The notes: a model not told the origin generated them from the letters alone. A stretch of DNA of 64,000 nucleotides from Winogradskyella endarachnes (GCF_009741275.1 NZ_WOWS01000005.1:62001-126000); one strand, 5' to 3'. Shown: positions 35,145 through 44,459, numbered from the stretch's first letter. Numbers and translations: made by a program.

Positions 35145-36590
35145 ATGACTTCAAAAACTGTAGCAGAATTATTGTCACAAGATGTAACCTTACAAGACGT
35201 TTCTATAAAAGGTTGGGTAAGAACTTTTAGAGCAAAGCGATTTATTGCTTTAAATGATGGTTCAACGATAAATAATATTCAATGTGTTGTTGATTTTGAA
35301 AATTTTGACGAAGCAATTTTAAAACGAATCACAACAGGAGCTGCTATTCATGTTAAAGGAGAATTGGTAGAAAGCCAAGGTAAAGGACAATCAGTAGAAA
35401 TTGTTGTAAAAACATTAGACATTTTAGGAGATTCTGACCCTGAAACCTACCCAATTCAACCTAAAAAACACTCCTTTGAGTTCTTAAGAGAAAACGCCCA
35501 TTTAAGAACTAGAACAAATACATTTAGTGCAGTAATGCGTTTACGTTCTTCATTATCTTTTGCAATACACAAGTATTTTAATGAAAATGGCTTTAACTAT
35601 ATGCACACACCTATTGTTACTGGTAGTGATGCTGAAGGTGCTGGCGAAATGTTTAAAGTCACCACTTTAGAGGCTAAAAACCCTCCACTAAATGAAGATG
35701 GAACCGTAAATTATAAAGAAGATTTTTTCGGAAAAGAAACAAATTTAACCGTTTCTGGCCAGCTTGAAGCTGAAACTTATGCAATGTCTTTAGGTAAAGT
35801 TTACACCTTTGGACCAACATTTAGAGCAGAAAATTCTAATACAACGCGCCATCTAGCAGAATTCTGGATGATTGAACCAGAAGTTGCTTTTATGGATTTG
35901 GCAGGTAACATGGATTTGGCTGAAGATTTTATGAAATCTGTTTTAAGTTATATTCTAGAAAATAACAAGGAAGATTTAGAGTTTTTAGATAATCGTTTGC
36001 AGAAAGAAGAAGAAAAATTACCTCAAGCACAACGCAGTGACATGAGTTTAATTGAAAAGATTAAGTTTGTAGTAGACAACAATTTTAAGCGCGTTAGTTA
36101 TACAGAAGCTATTGATATTCTTAGAAACTGTAAGCCAAACAAAAAGAAGAAATTCAACTATTTAATAAATGAATGGGGAGCAGATTTACAATCTGAGCAC
36201 GAGCGTTTTTTAGTAGAAAAACACTTTAAATGTCCTGTAATATTATTTGATTATCCAGCAAACATTAAAGCATTTTATATGCGCTTAAACGAGCCAGATG
36301 CAGAAGGAAGAGAAACCGTAAGAGCTATGGATATATTGTTTCCAGGAATTGGTGAAATGGTTGGAGGTTCTCAACGTGAAGAACGTTTGGAGGTTCTTAA
36401 AGAGAAAATGAAAGCCTTAAATATAGATGAAGAAGAATTATGGTGGTATTTAGATTTACGTAAATACGGAACAGCAGTACACTCTGGTTTTGGTTTAGGT
36501 TTTGAACGATTAGTGATGTTCGCAACTGGTATGAGTAATATTAGAGATGTTATTCCTTACCCAAGAACACCTCAAAATGCAGAATTTTAA
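35145..36590 (+). CDS. asnS: Asparagine--tRNA ligase
   Basis: This 481-residue class IIb aminoacyl-tRNA synthetase charges tRNA-Asn directly. The N-terminal OB fold (about 1-110) starts with VAELLSQDVTLQDVSIKGWVRTFR. The catalytic core has motif 2 near TFRAENSNTTRHLAEFWMIEPE and motif 3 FGLGFERLVMFATGM. The insertion around 280-330 is characteristic of bacterial AsnRS. It is preceded by 65 AT-rich bases and followed by a terminator. Confidence 0.97.
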   Translation: MTSKTVAELLSQDVTLQDVSIKGWVRTFRAKRFIALNDGSTINNIQCVVDFENFDEAILKRITTGAAIHVKGELVESQGKGQSVEIVVKTLDILGDSDPETYPIQPKKHSFEFLRENAHLRTRTNTFSAVMRLRSSLSFAIHKYFNENGFNYMHTPIVTGSDAEGAGEMFKVTTLEAKNPPLNEDGTVNYKEDFFGKETNLTVSGQLEAETYAMSLGKVYTFGPTFRAENSNTTRHLAEFWMIEPEVAFMDLAGNMDLAEDFMKSVLSYILENNKEDLEFLDNRLQKEEEKLPQAQRSDMSLIEKIKFVVDNNFKRVSYTEAIDILRNCKPNKKKKFNYLINEWGADLQSEHERFLVEKHFKCPVILFDYPANIKAFYMRLNEPDAEGRETVRAMDILFPGIGEMVGGSQREERLEVLKEKMKALNIDEEELWWYLDLRKYGTAVHSGFGLGFERLVMFATGMSNIRDVIPYPRTPQNAEF

Positions 36591-36602
36591 TTGTAAAAAT
36601 TT

Positions 36603-36639
36603 ACCTGATGAGTTATAGAAACCCATCAGGTTTTTTTTA
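36603..36639 (+). terminator. Rho-independent terminator after asnS
   Basis: ACCTGATG pairs exactly with CATCAGGT across a 13-base loop, followed by eight T residues. Confidence 0.8.
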
Positions 36640-36665
36640 TTACATTTATAATCAACAGAAATTTT

Positions 36666-38132
36666 ATGTCTCTAAAGCAGTTTTTATCATTTAAGCTTTC
36701 TCAGAAGCTCTCACCACAACAGATTCAACTTATGAAGTTGATTCAGTTACCTACACAAGCTTTTGAGCAACGTTTAAAGCAAGAATTAGAGGAAAATCCA
36801 GCATTAGATACTGGCAAAGAATCAGAAGCGTCACAAGATAATTTAGAGGAATTTGATAATTCTAATGAAACCTATGATGACAATGAAACTATTGAAGCCG
36901 AAGATATCAATATTGATGAATATCTAAGCGATGATGAAATACCAGAGTACAGAACTCAAGCCAATAATTACAGTGCAGATGATGATGAGAAATCAGTGCC
37001 ATATGCTGCCGGAACCTCTTTTACACAACATTTAATAAATCAATTAAACACCTTTCGCCTCTCTGAACAAGAAGAGGAAATTGCCTATTTTTTGGTTGGT
37101 AGTGTTGATGAGAGCGGCTATATACGTCGTTCTTTATCTGATATTACTGATGATTTGGCATTTACACAAAATGTATATACTACTGAAGAAGAGGTTGAAA
37201 ACGTTTTGAATATTGTACATCAATTGGATCCTGCAGGTGTTGGTGCGCGGAATCTTCAAGAATGTTTGAGTATACAATTACATAGAAAAGAACAGCATCC
37301 AGACGTTGAATTAGCAACTACAATTATAGATAAGGCTTTTGAACAGTTTACTAAAAAGCATTATAAAAAATTACTACAAAAATTCAATATTAACGAAGAG
37401 CAACTAAAAGATGCTATAGAACAAATAGAACATCTTAACCCAAAACCTGGCGGATCTTATGCTGGTAATAACAAAATTGTACAACACATAGTACCAGATT
37501 TTGCCATTAAGATTGTTAATGGTGAATTAGAGTTAACACTTAATGGTAGAAACGCTCCAGAATTACATGTCTCTAGGGAATATAACAATATGCTTAAGGG
37601 CTACAAAGCAACCAAGGAGAAGTCTAAAGCGCAAAAAGATGCTGTTTTATTTATTAAACAGAAATTAGATGCTGCAAAATGGTTTATAGAAGCAGTTAGA
37701 CAACGGCAACAGACTTTGTTTGTTACAATGAGCGCAATTATGCATTATCAAAAAGAATACTTTTTAACAGGAGATGAGCGTAATTTGCGGCCTATGATTT
37801 TAAAGGATATTGCAGACGAAATTGAAATGGATGTTTCAACCATATCTCGTGTGGCCAATAGTAAATATGTAGATACACCTTATGGTACTAAATTAATTAA
37901 AGAATTTTTCTCAGAGTCCATGACAAACGATCAAGGTGAAGAGGTATCAACAAGAGAAATTAAAAAAATTCTTGAAACAGTCATTGAAGAGGAGAGTAAA
38001 AAGAAACCTTTAACAGACGAAGCACTTTCTAAAATATTAAAAGAAAAAGGGTATCCAATAGCAAGACGTACAGTAGCAAAATACAGAGAACAATTAGATA
38101 TACCTGTAGCACGTTTGAGAAAGGAACTTTAA
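36666..38132 (+). CDS. rpoN: RNA polymerase sigma-54 factor
   Basis: This 488-residue sigma factor starts with the glutamine-rich activator-interacting region I (SLKQFLSFKLSQKLSPQQIQLMKLIQ pattern, residues about 1-50). A very acidic region II follows (about 50-110), then the core-binding domain. The DNA-binding C-terminus ends with the RpoN box ARRTVAKYREQLDIP, which reads the -24 element. All parts are intact. Sigma-54 needs an AAA+ enhancer-binding activator; none is encoded in this window. A membrane protein gene follows after 8 bases and may be co-transcribed. Confidence 0.97.
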   Translation: MSLKQFLSFKLSQKLSPQQIQLMKLIQLPTQAFEQRLKQELEENPALDTGKESEASQDNLEEFDNSNETYDDNETIEAEDINIDEYLSDDEIPEYRTQANNYSADDDEKSVPYAAGTSFTQHLINQLNTFRLSEQEEEIAYFLVGSVDESGYIRRSLSDITDDLAFTQNVYTTEEEVENVLNIVHQLDPAGVGARNLQECLSIQLHRKEQHPDVELATTIIDKAFEQFTKKHYKKLLQKFNINEEQLKDAIEQIEHLNPKPGGSYAGNNKIVQHIVPDFAIKIVNGELELTLNGRNAPELHVSREYNNMLKGYKATKEKSKAQKDAVLFIKQKLDAAKWFIEAVRQRQQTLFVTMSAIMHYQKEYFLTGDERNLRPMILKDIADEIEMDVSTISRVANSKYVDTPYGTKLIKEFFSESMTNDQGEEVSTREIKKILETVIEEESKKKPLTDEALSKILKEKGYPIARRTVAKYREQLDIPVARLRKEL

Positions 38133-38140
38133 ATTTAGTA

Positions 38141-38749
38141 ATGAAAAATTTTATTTTAAAGAGTATCTCATTTGTATTTCACCCTTTAATAATGCCTTTA
38201 TTAGGGGTTATATTTTATTTTTCAAAAACCCCAAGATATATACCAGAGCCTGTTATGAAGGCTAAAATATTTTCTATTGTTATCCTTACAATTATATTAC
38301 CTATACTACTTTTCTTTTTATTGAAAACGGTAAATAAGGTAAATACTATCTACCTAAAAAGCACCAAAGAACGATTAATTCCATTATTTATTAATTGCAT
38401 TATAATCCTTTTAATTCTATTTAGGGTATTACCACCAGGCGAAATATTAGGTTTATTTTATTTCTTTTTGGGCATTTTAATTTCAACATTTATATGCTTT
38501 ATACTCGCAGTATTTAAAATAAAGGCGAGCATACATATGATTGCGGCTGCTGGTTTCTTTATGTTTGCGATAAATACAGCAGTTAATTACCATATTAATA
38601 TAAATGGTACTATAGCACTTATGACAGTAATTTTGGGAGCAATAGCCACCTCTAGATTGCATTTAAAGGCTCATACCAACCAAGAATTAATTTTAGGTCT
38701 ATTCACAGGGTTGACACCCCAATTAGTACTATTAAATTATTGGTTATAA
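38141..38749 (+). CDS. PAP2-like integral membrane protein
   Basis: This 202-residue protein has about six membrane helices. Near the end, SRLHLKAHTNQELILGLFTG resembles the last PAP2 phosphatase motif (SR-x5-H-x3-D/E), and KASIHMIAAAGFF may correspond to the middle one. The first PAP2 motif (Lys/Arg-rich) is not obvious (KSTKERLIP is a weak match). It could be a lipid phosphatase or an inactive relative. It starts 8 bases after rpoN and converges with the PorT-like gene, the two stop codons overlapping by a few bases. Confidence 0.6.
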   Translation: MKNFILKSISFVFHPLIMPLLGVIFYFSKTPRYIPEPVMKAKIFSIVILTIILPILLFFLLKTVNKVNTIYLKSTKERLIPLFINCIIILLILFRVLPPGEILGLFYFFLGILISTFICFILAVFKIKASIHMIAAAGFFMFAINTAVNYHININGTIALMTVILGAIATSRLHLKAHTNQELILGLFTGLTPQLVLLNYWL

Positions 38750-39442
38750 AATGTAAAACATTAGGCCAATATTAATAGGTTTCATTTCAATACCACTTTC
38801 TTCTAATTTTAAACTAGAATCAAAAATAGGATTAAGTCCATAGTACAAATAAAAGTTCCATGTACTATAACCAGCACTGAGAGTTAAACCGTATTGCAAT
38901 TTTTCAAAACTACCACTATTATAAAGATTAGAATTTAGTGTTTCACTTTCAAATTTTACAGAATTATAAAGTAAATAACCAACTTTAAAACCTGTATAGA
39001 TCCTCCAAAAATTATAATCCTCAGCATTAGAAGTACGCCATCTAAACTCAAAAGGAACCTCTATTAAATACGTCGTAAATTTATTTTTAGAAACATCATA
39101 ATCATCTTCATCAATAATAGTAAAAGTTACTCCATTGGCTACTTCTTCTATTAATAAATTTTTTTGATTGTATGAATTAGAAGACAAACCTAAACCAATA
39201 CCGAATGCAATATTTCTATTTTTATTAATAGGCATATCTCTAATAAACCCAATGTTAAAACCAGATGAAAAACCACTTTGGCTAACTCCTGAAGGTTTAT
39301 GATTAATTATATTGTAAGTAACCGAAGCGTAAAATTGATCTTCTCTGTACTGATAATCTGTATCAAAATTATCAAGTTTATCACTTTGCGAATTTCCAAT
39401 ATAACTTATTAGAATTAATATAAGAAAAACTACATTTTTCAT
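38744..39442 (-). CDS. PorT-like outer-membrane beta-barrel protein
   Basis: This 232-residue protein has a signal peptide (MKNVVFLILILISYIGNSQ) and an 8-strand-type barrel pattern with alternating hydrophobic and polar residues, ending in a C-terminal aromatic/Leu strand (NIGLMFYIL). The segments FTTYLIEVPFEFRWRTS and WRIYTGFKVGYLL are typical of the PorT/OMP_b-brl_2 family. PorT itself is needed for type IX secretion and gliding in Bacteroidota; whether this is the orthologue or a paralogue cannot be told here. It lies after the exbB-exbD operon, beyond a terminator. Confidence 0.7.
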   Translation of the reverse strand: MKNVVFLILILISYIGNSQSDKLDNFDTDYQYREDQFYASVTYNIINHKPSGVSQSGFSSGFNIGFIRDMPINKNRNIAFGIGLGLSSNSYNQKNLLIEEVANGVTFTIIDEDDYDVSKNKFTTYLIEVPFEFRWRTSNAEDYNFWRIYTGFKVGYLLYNSVKFESETLNSNLYNSGSFEKLQYGLTLSAGYSTWNFYLYYGLNPIFDSSLKLEESGIEMKPINIGLMFYIL

Positions 39443-39480
39443 GTCGATAAAGCTACAAAATCTTTAATAGGTATTAAACA

Positions 39481-39513
39481 AAAAAACGTCCTGATTAATC
39501 AGGACGTTTTTAT
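39481..39513. terminator. Bidirectional terminator between exbD and the PorT-like gene
   Basis: AAAACGTCCTGATT is followed immediately by its exact reverse complement AATCAGGACGTTTT, with A and T tracts on both sides. It ends the reverse-strand exbB-exbD operon. Confidence 0.85.
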
Positions 39514-39535
39514 ATTAAAAATTGATACTTAATTT

Positions 39536-40000
39536 TTAATTCTGTGCTTTTGTATTTGCAATATACATTACTTTTAATGCATTAGCTTTACGTAATTCTT
39601 GCTTAATGTCTGATACTAAACCAGCATTGGTATTTTTATCTACCTTTAGACCTACAACCACTTTACTTTGTAAATCCTCATTAAGTTCTGATATAGCTTG
39701 TAATACTGAAGATTGCACATCTTCAACACCAATAAAAGCATCATTAAATTGAATTCTAGGTTCTGTACCAAACTGCTTAAATTGAGCACTTGGTTTACCA
39801 CCATATATAAAAACGGTTCTATCCTTTTTTAATTTTTCAACTTGATCTGCACTTGGCAAACTATTTTCAATCATCAAGGAACTATCACGCATTACTGTTG
39901 CTACCATAAAAAAGAAAAGTAACATAAATACAATATCTGGAAGTGATGCTGTTGAAATAGCAGGCAAATCACCTTTATCCTTTTTTCTAAATTTAGACAT
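39536..40000 (-). CDS. exbD: Biopolymer transport protein ExbD (second copy)
   Basis: This 154-residue protein has one N-terminal membrane helix (about 22-42, SLPDIVFMLLFFFMVATVM) with the conserved ion-path aspartate just before it (D27 region), and a periplasmic domain with peptidoglycan/TonB-contacting fold. It works with ExbB to power TonB-dependent uptake across the outer membrane. It follows the first ExbD after 11 bases. No tonB gene is in the operon. Two ExbD copies next to one ExbB are common in flavobacteria. Confidence 0.92.
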   Translation of the reverse strand: MSKFRKKDKGDLPAISTASLPDIVFMLLFFFMVATVMRDSSLMIENSLPSADQVEKLKKDRTVFIYGGKPSAQFKQFGTEPRIQFNDAFIGVEDVQSSVLQAISELNEDLQSKVVVGLKVDKNTNAGLVSDIKQELRKANALKVMYIANTKAQN

Positions 40001-40011
40001 ATTTATTTCTT

Positions 40012-40647
40012 TTAATTTTTATCAGGTTCTGCTTCAGACAACTTCATAGGGAATAATTTCTTAACCGTTTCTATACGTTCGTTAAGAACCTCATCCTTAC
40101 TATATTGGTTCTTCTCCTTCTCTTCTAACATTGCAGTAAATACTTTATCTGCATTTGGATAATACTTTCTATATAATCTAGCTGCCTCGCGCTCTCTTAA
40201 GAAGTTATAAGCTGCTACTAATTCATTTTGTACATCCATGTACTGCTCATAAGAAGTTTCTCTGTCATGCTTCATAGAGATAATTGCTTTATCAGGATGA
40301 TCTGATGAATCAGCTAATCCTTTACCTTGACAATATGTACAAGATTCTCCTGCTGCATTTGTACTTCCACCATTATCTAAGAAATCAATTGCTGCTTGTC
40401 TTAAATCTGAAATATCCATTTGTTCTTCTTCTACTAACAACTGGTTATTTCTATTTATTAAAACAGTAAATAAATTCTTTTGTTTAATAATAGGTGGCTC
40501 AACTTGCGAGTCATCAATAGGTGGCAAACTTCTTAATAAACCTTTATCCTTTTCAATCGTTGTTGTTACCAAGAAAAAGATAAGTAATAAGAAGGCAATG
40601 TCAGCCATTGATCCTGCATTTACTTCGGGTGCTGCTCTTTTTGCCAT
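40012..40647 (-). CDS. exbD: Biopolymer transport protein ExbD (first copy, with CxxC insertion)
   Basis: This 211-residue ExbD is longer than the usual 130-150 residues. The single membrane helix (about 13-33) is preceded by SMADIAFLLLIFF with the conserved aspartate. The periplasmic part contains an insertion with CTYCQGKG near residue 107, a CxxCxGxG motif like one half of a DnaJ zinc-binding unit, followed by SSDHPDKAI. The C-terminal 50 residues are charged and helical. The insertion appears to be a lineage feature of flavobacterial ExbD pairs (inference from memory of the family). It is placed between the 148-aa membrane protein and the second ExbD. Confidence 0.9.
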   Translation of the reverse strand: MAKRAAPEVNAGSMADIAFLLLIFFLVTTTIEKDKGLLRSLPPIDDSQVEPPIIKQKNLFTVLINRNNQLLVEEEQMDISDLRQAAIDFLDNGGSTNAAGESCTYCQGKGLADSSDHPDKAIISMKHDRETSYEQYMDVQNELVAAYNFLREREAARLYRKYYPNADKVFTAMLEEKEKNQYSKDEVLNERIETVKKLFPMKLSEAEPDKN

Positions 40648-40654
40648 ACTACTT

Positions 40655-41101
40655 TTATTTACTAATTAATTTCTTTGCTGCTGCAAAAATCATTGCGATT
40701 GCAGCTACGCCTAACAATAGGTAAAAAGCAGTTAAACCTGCTCCTACTAATTGTGAAGTACTATCTGTTGCGAAACCACCTTCTTGAAGTGCATATTTCA
40801 TAACGTCTCCACCAGAAACAACATAAGATATAAGTAATACAGCGGCAAATGCTCCAACACCAATTAAAGTGTTTTTAAGCCCAGCAGTATTTGTAAATAA
40901 GTTTTTTATCACAAAAAACACTACAAATGCTAATACTAAAGCCAAAATGACATATGCTATATAAGCCATTGGATCTACTAGCCCATCTTCTCCTCCAGTT
41001 TTTATAGCTTCATCTCCAGCTGCAACAATTCGCACTAAGAAAATGATACCTAAAAACCCAAGTATGGCTACTAGTATTTTTGATATAGTTTTAAAATTCA
41101 T
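40655..41101 (-). CDS. Four-helix membrane protein of the ExbB-ExbD operon
   Basis: This 148-residue protein has four predicted membrane helices (about 8-26, 45-68, 78-96 and 118-142) and short loops. I recognise no domain. It lies between exbB (11 bases upstream) and the first exbD (7 bases downstream), so it very probably belongs to the same energising complex or assists its assembly (inference). The second helix pair contains glycine-rich stretches and no conserved charged residue inside the membrane. Confidence 0.75.
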   Translation of the reverse strand: MNFKTISKILVAILGFLGIIFLVRIVAAGDEAIKTGGEDGLVDPMAYIAYVILALVLAFVVFFVIKNLFTNTAGLKNTLIGVGAFAAVLLISYVVSGGDVMKYALQEGGFATDSTSQLVGAGLTAFYLLLGVAAIAMIFAAAKKLISK

Positions 41102-41112
41102 AATTTAAAATC

Positions 41113-41880
41113 TTATTTTTTGTGTTTTACTAATAAATCCATCAAAGTAATTGATGCATCTTCCATATCATTTACGATGCTATCGATTTTAGCAATGATA
41201 TAATTATAAAAAATTTGTAGAATAATAGCTACTATAAGACCAAATACTGTTGTTAAAAGTGCTACTTTAATACCACCTGCAACTAAAGAAGGGTTCATAT
41301 CACCTGCAGCCTCAATTTTATCAAAGGCAGAAATCATACCAATTACCGTACCCATGAAACCAAGCATTGGTGCCAAAGCGATAAATAATGAAATCCAAGA
41401 AACATTCTTCTCTAATTGTCCCATTTGTACACCACCATAAGCTACAACAGCTTTTTCAGCAGCATCAATATCTTCCTCAGCTCTATCTAAACCTTGATAG
41501 AAAATAGATGCTACAGGTCCTTTTGTATTTCTACAAACTTCTTTTGCAGCTTCAATACCACCAGAGTTTAATGCATCTTCTACATTTTGAGTTAATTTTT
41601 TAGTGTTTGTTGTAGAAAGGTTTAAAAAGATAATTCTCTCAATAGCAATTGCTAATCCAAGAATTAAACATAGTAGTACAATACCCATAAAGCCTGGACC
41701 ACCTTCTATAAAACGTTTTTTTAATTCTTGGTGAAACGTCAAATCTTCAGCCGGAGCCTCTTCTTGAGTTACACTTGTTACAGTTGCTGTTGCACTTGCA
41801 AACGTCGTTGTTGCATTGGCATTAACAGTTCCGATGGCCATTAAAAATGTTATGGCAAGGATAGAAAATAATCTTTTCAT
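41113..41880 (-). CDS. exbB: MotA/TolQ/ExbB proton channel family protein
   Basis: This 255-residue protein has an N-terminal signal-like segment (MKRLFSILAITFLMAIGTVNANA) followed by a periplasmic stretch, then three ExbB helices. The first (about 58-80) is GFMGIVLLCLILGLAIAIER. The second and third form the proton channel and hold the conserved APMLGFMGTVIGMI and GGIKVALLTTVFGLIVAI. It is the proton channel that energises TonB with the two downstream ExbD proteins. An N-terminal extension with a signal peptide is common in Bacteroidota ExbB. It heads a four-gene operon transcribed away from tRNA-Ser. Confidence 0.95.
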   Translation of the reverse strand: MKRLFSILAITFLMAIGTVNANATTTFASATATVTSVTQEEAPAEDLTFHQELKKRFIEGGPGFMGIVLLCLILGLAIAIERIIFLNLSTTNTKKLTQNVEDALNSGGIEAAKEVCRNTKGPVASIFYQGLDRAEEDIDAAEKAVVAYGGVQMGQLEKNVSWISLFIALAPMLGFMGTVIGMISAFDKIEAAGDMNPSLVAGGIKVALLTTVFGLIVAIILQIFYNYIIAKIDSIVNDMEDASITLMDLLVKHKK

Positions 41881-41956
41881 TGTTCTGAATCTTAATTTTA
41901 TTAGTTAAAGCGTTAAAGATAAAAAAAATATTGCAATTATTGCATAAAAATATCAG

Positions 41957-42044
41957 CAGAGAGGAAGGGATTCGAACCCTCGATACCCTTTTGGAGTATA
42001 CACACTTTCCAGGCGTGCGCCTTCGACCACTCGGCCACCTCTCT
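41957..42044 (-). tRNA. tRNA-Ser (anticodon GGA)
   Basis: Read on the minus strand, AGAGAGG pairs with CCTCTCT and the discriminator is G. The anticodon stem CACGC/GTGTG encloses CTGGAAA, giving anticodon GGA (Ser, codons UCC/UCU). A long variable arm (about 16 bases) and GGTTCGAATCC complete a class II tRNA of 88 bases. CCA is not encoded. Confidence 0.96.
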
Positions 42045-42118
42045 ATAAGTTTATTACAAAATTACAGACCGCCAAATAACGAAAAAATCTTCAAACCCTG
42101 AAATTTATAACATTAATT

Positions 42119-43147
42119 TTAAGACATTTCTCCGCGTAATGGAGTTTCAAAATAATATTGAAATTTTTTAGGCTCTAAATTCTCACCTAATAGATACATC
42201 AATTTAGCTATAGCCGCTTCTGTAGTCATATCTTTTCCAGATATTATACCTATAGATTTTAATTGAGAACTTGTTTCATATTGTCCCATATTTACACTGC
42301 CTCTTACGCATTGTGTAACATTTACAATGTGCAAACCACTATTAACTGCATTTTTTAATAGGTCTATAAACCAAGTTTCGGTAGTAGCATTACCAGACCC
42401 ATAGGTTTCTATAATTAATCCTTTTATTAATTTACTGGTTAAAACGGCTTCACAGATTGCTCTAGAAATACCAGGAAATAGTTTTAAAACGCCAATATCA
42501 GAATTCATAGTTGTGCGCACAATAAGCTCTGAATTACATTTTGGTTTTAATAAAAATTCTGAATTCACTTTTAAATGCACTCCTGATTCGGCAAGGTTAG
42601 GATAGTTTAACGATTCAAAAGCTTCAAAATGTTCTGCACTTAGCTTCGTAGTTCTATTTCCTCTATATAATTTATACTCAAAATAAAGACCAACTTCTCT
42701 AATTACAGGCAATCCATTTTCTTGTAACGAAGCCATTTCTATTGAGGTTATTAAGTTCTCTTTTGCATCAGTTCTTAAATCGCCAATTGGTAATTGAGAA
42801 CCCGTTAAAATAACAGGTTTTGCCAAATTCTCTAGCATAAAACTTAAAGCCGATGCGGTATAGCTCATAGTATCACTGCCATGTAACACAACAAAGCCGT
42901 CAAATTTTGAATAATTTTCTTGTATAATATTTACAATTTCTACCCAATATTTAGGGTTCATATTTGAAGAGTCAATTGGGTCATCAAAAGAAATTGTTTC
43001 AATGGTACAATCTAACAAACGTAACTCAGGAATTTTAACTAATAAACTAGTAAAATCGAAGGCTTTTAAAGCACCTGTGTCAGCATTTTTTATCATACCA
43101 ATGGTACCACCAGTATATATTAAAAGTATATGTGGTTGTTCTTTCAT
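42119..43147 (-). CDS. ansA: L-asparaginase, type I (AnsA-like)
   Basis: This 342-residue enzyme hydrolyses asparagine to aspartate and ammonia. The first active-site threonine is in ILLIYTGGTIGM and the second in VVLHGSDTMSYTASAL; the later PVILTGSQLPIGDLRTDA loop is also typical. No signal peptide is present, so it is the cytoplasmic type I form. It starts directly after the TatD stop codon without any spacer, so the two genes are co-transcribed. Confidence 0.93.
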   Translation of the reverse strand: MKEQPHILLIYTGGTIGMIKNADTGALKAFDFTSLLVKIPELRLLDCTIETISFDDPIDSSNMNPKYWVEIVNIIQENYSKFDGFVVLHGSDTMSYTASALSFMLENLAKPVILTGSQLPIGDLRTDAKENLITSIEMASLQENGLPVIREVGLYFEYKLYRGNRTTKLSAEHFEAFESLNYPNLAESGVHLKVNSEFLLKPKCNSELIVRTTMNSDIGVLKLFPGISRAICEAVLTSKLIKGLIIETYGSGNATTETWFIDLLKNAVNSGLHIVNVTQCVRGSVNMGQYETSSQLKSIGIISGKDMTTEAAIAKLMYLLGENLEPKKFQYYFETPLRGEMS

Positions 43148-43915
43148 TTAAATACCGAATATTGCTTTAGAATTCTTAGTAGTAATGCGGGCAATTTCTT
43201 CTTCGTTTATGCCATAAAGTTCAGATAATTTTTCTAAAACTTTAATGATATAGCCACTCTCATTGCGCTTTCCTCTATATGGTTTAGGTGCTAAATAAGG
43301 GGAATCTGTTTCTAAAACAATATGTTTTACATCTATTTGATTAATAAACTGATCTATTTTACCGTTTTTAAAAGTAACTACACCTCCTATTCCTAATTTC
43401 ATATTATAAGAAATAGCCTTTTTGGCTTGTTCTAAATTGCCAGTAAAACAATGAAAAATACCATATAAATCATCGGCTTTCTCTTGCTCTAAAACTTCAA
43501 AAATTTCATCAAAAGCTTCTCTGCAATGAATAACTATTGGTAGTTTATATTTTTTTGCGAGATTAATTTGATGTTTAAAAGCTTCTTTTTGAATTTCTAA
43601 TGTGGTTTTATCCCAATATAAATCGATTCCAATTTCTCCAATAGCACAAAATGTTCTGCGTCTTAAATGCTCTTCAACATGAGCCAGTTCTTCTTTATAA
43701 TTAGCTTTAACAGAAGTTGGATGCAAACCCATCATTAAGAATACATGTTCTGGAAAATCCTTTTCGAGCTGAAACATAGATGCTGTATAACTAGAATCTA
43801 TTGCCGGAATAAAAAAGCGCTCTACACCAACTTCTATTGCTCGCGCTATCATGGCTGCTCTATCTTCATCAAATGCATCGCTGTACAAATGGGTATGTGT
43901 ATCGGTTATTATCAT
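43148..43915 (-). CDS. TatD family metal-dependent deoxyribonuclease
   Basis: This 255-residue TIM-barrel hydrolase has DTHTHLYSDAF (metal-binding His pair), the EIGIDLYWD strand with the metal-bridging glutamate, IVIHCREAFDE, GIFHCFTG, and the closing ETDSPYLAPKPYRGKRNES. TatD proteins are cytoplasmic 3'-5' exonucleases acting on DNA or RNA, and some act on D-aminoacyl-tRNA. It is the first gene of a two-gene unit with ansA. Confidence 0.95.
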   Translation of the reverse strand: MIITDTHTHLYSDAFDEDRAAMIARAIEVGVERFFIPAIDSSYTASMFQLEKDFPEHVFLMMGLHPTSVKANYKEELAHVEEHLRRRTFCAIGEIGIDLYWDKTTLEIQKEAFKHQINLAKKYKLPIVIHCREAFDEIFEVLEQEKADDLYGIFHCFTGNLEQAKKAISYNMKLGIGGVVTFKNGKIDQFINQIDVKHIVLETDSPYLAPKPYRGKRNESGYIIKVLEKLSELYGINEEEIARITTKNSKAIFGI

Positions 43916-43951
43916 TTTGTAAAAGTAAGTTATATTTACAAAAATTGAAAA

Positions 43952-44392
43952 ATGGAAACACTTAAAGACTTCCTTAAGGATAAAGGTTATTCTAAAATAA
44001 AATTAAAATTTACCAAAACAAATCATTTTGAAATAAAGGCATCAATAAATGGTGTAAAAGGGCGTTTTATTTTAGATACAGGAGCCTCAAATAGTTGTGT
44101 AGGTTTTGAAGCCATTGAGCGATTTAATTTAAAAGTAAAAGATTCTGAAATTAAAGCCGTTGGTGCAGGTGCATCAGATATGTTAACACAAATTTCGAAA
44201 TCTAATGATATTAAATTAGGAAAATGGAAGAGACATAAAGTTGCCTTAATTCTATTTAATCTCTCTCATGTAAACACTGGCTTAATAAACCATAATGCAG
44301 AACCTGTAGACGGAATTATAGGAGCAGATATATTAAAAAAAGGAAAAGCGATTATTGACTATGAAAAAAAATACCTGTATTTAAAGCTTTAA
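43952..44392 (+). CDS. Retropepsin-like aspartic protease domain protein
   Basis: This 146-residue protein is a single clan AA aspartic protease domain. FILDTGASNSCVGF (about 40-53) contains the catalytic D-T-G, and the hydrophobic-hydrophobic-Gly motif appears as IIGADIL near residue 120. There is no signal peptide or membrane segment, so it should be cytoplasmic and active as a dimer like retroviral proteases. The substrate is unknown. It is transcribed divergently from tatD. Confidence 0.88.
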   Translation: METLKDFLKDKGYSKIKLKFTKTNHFEIKASINGVKGRFILDTGASNSCVGFEAIERFNLKVKDSEIKAVGAGASDMLTQISKSNDIKLGKWKRHKVALILFNLSHVNTGLINHNAEPVDGIIGADILKKGKAIIDYEKKYLYLKL

Positions 44393-44459
44393 TAAATTCA
44401 GAAAAATGATTCTTTCTTAGTACTTTTAAAAATAATAGCACATTGAATTAATAGCAAAG

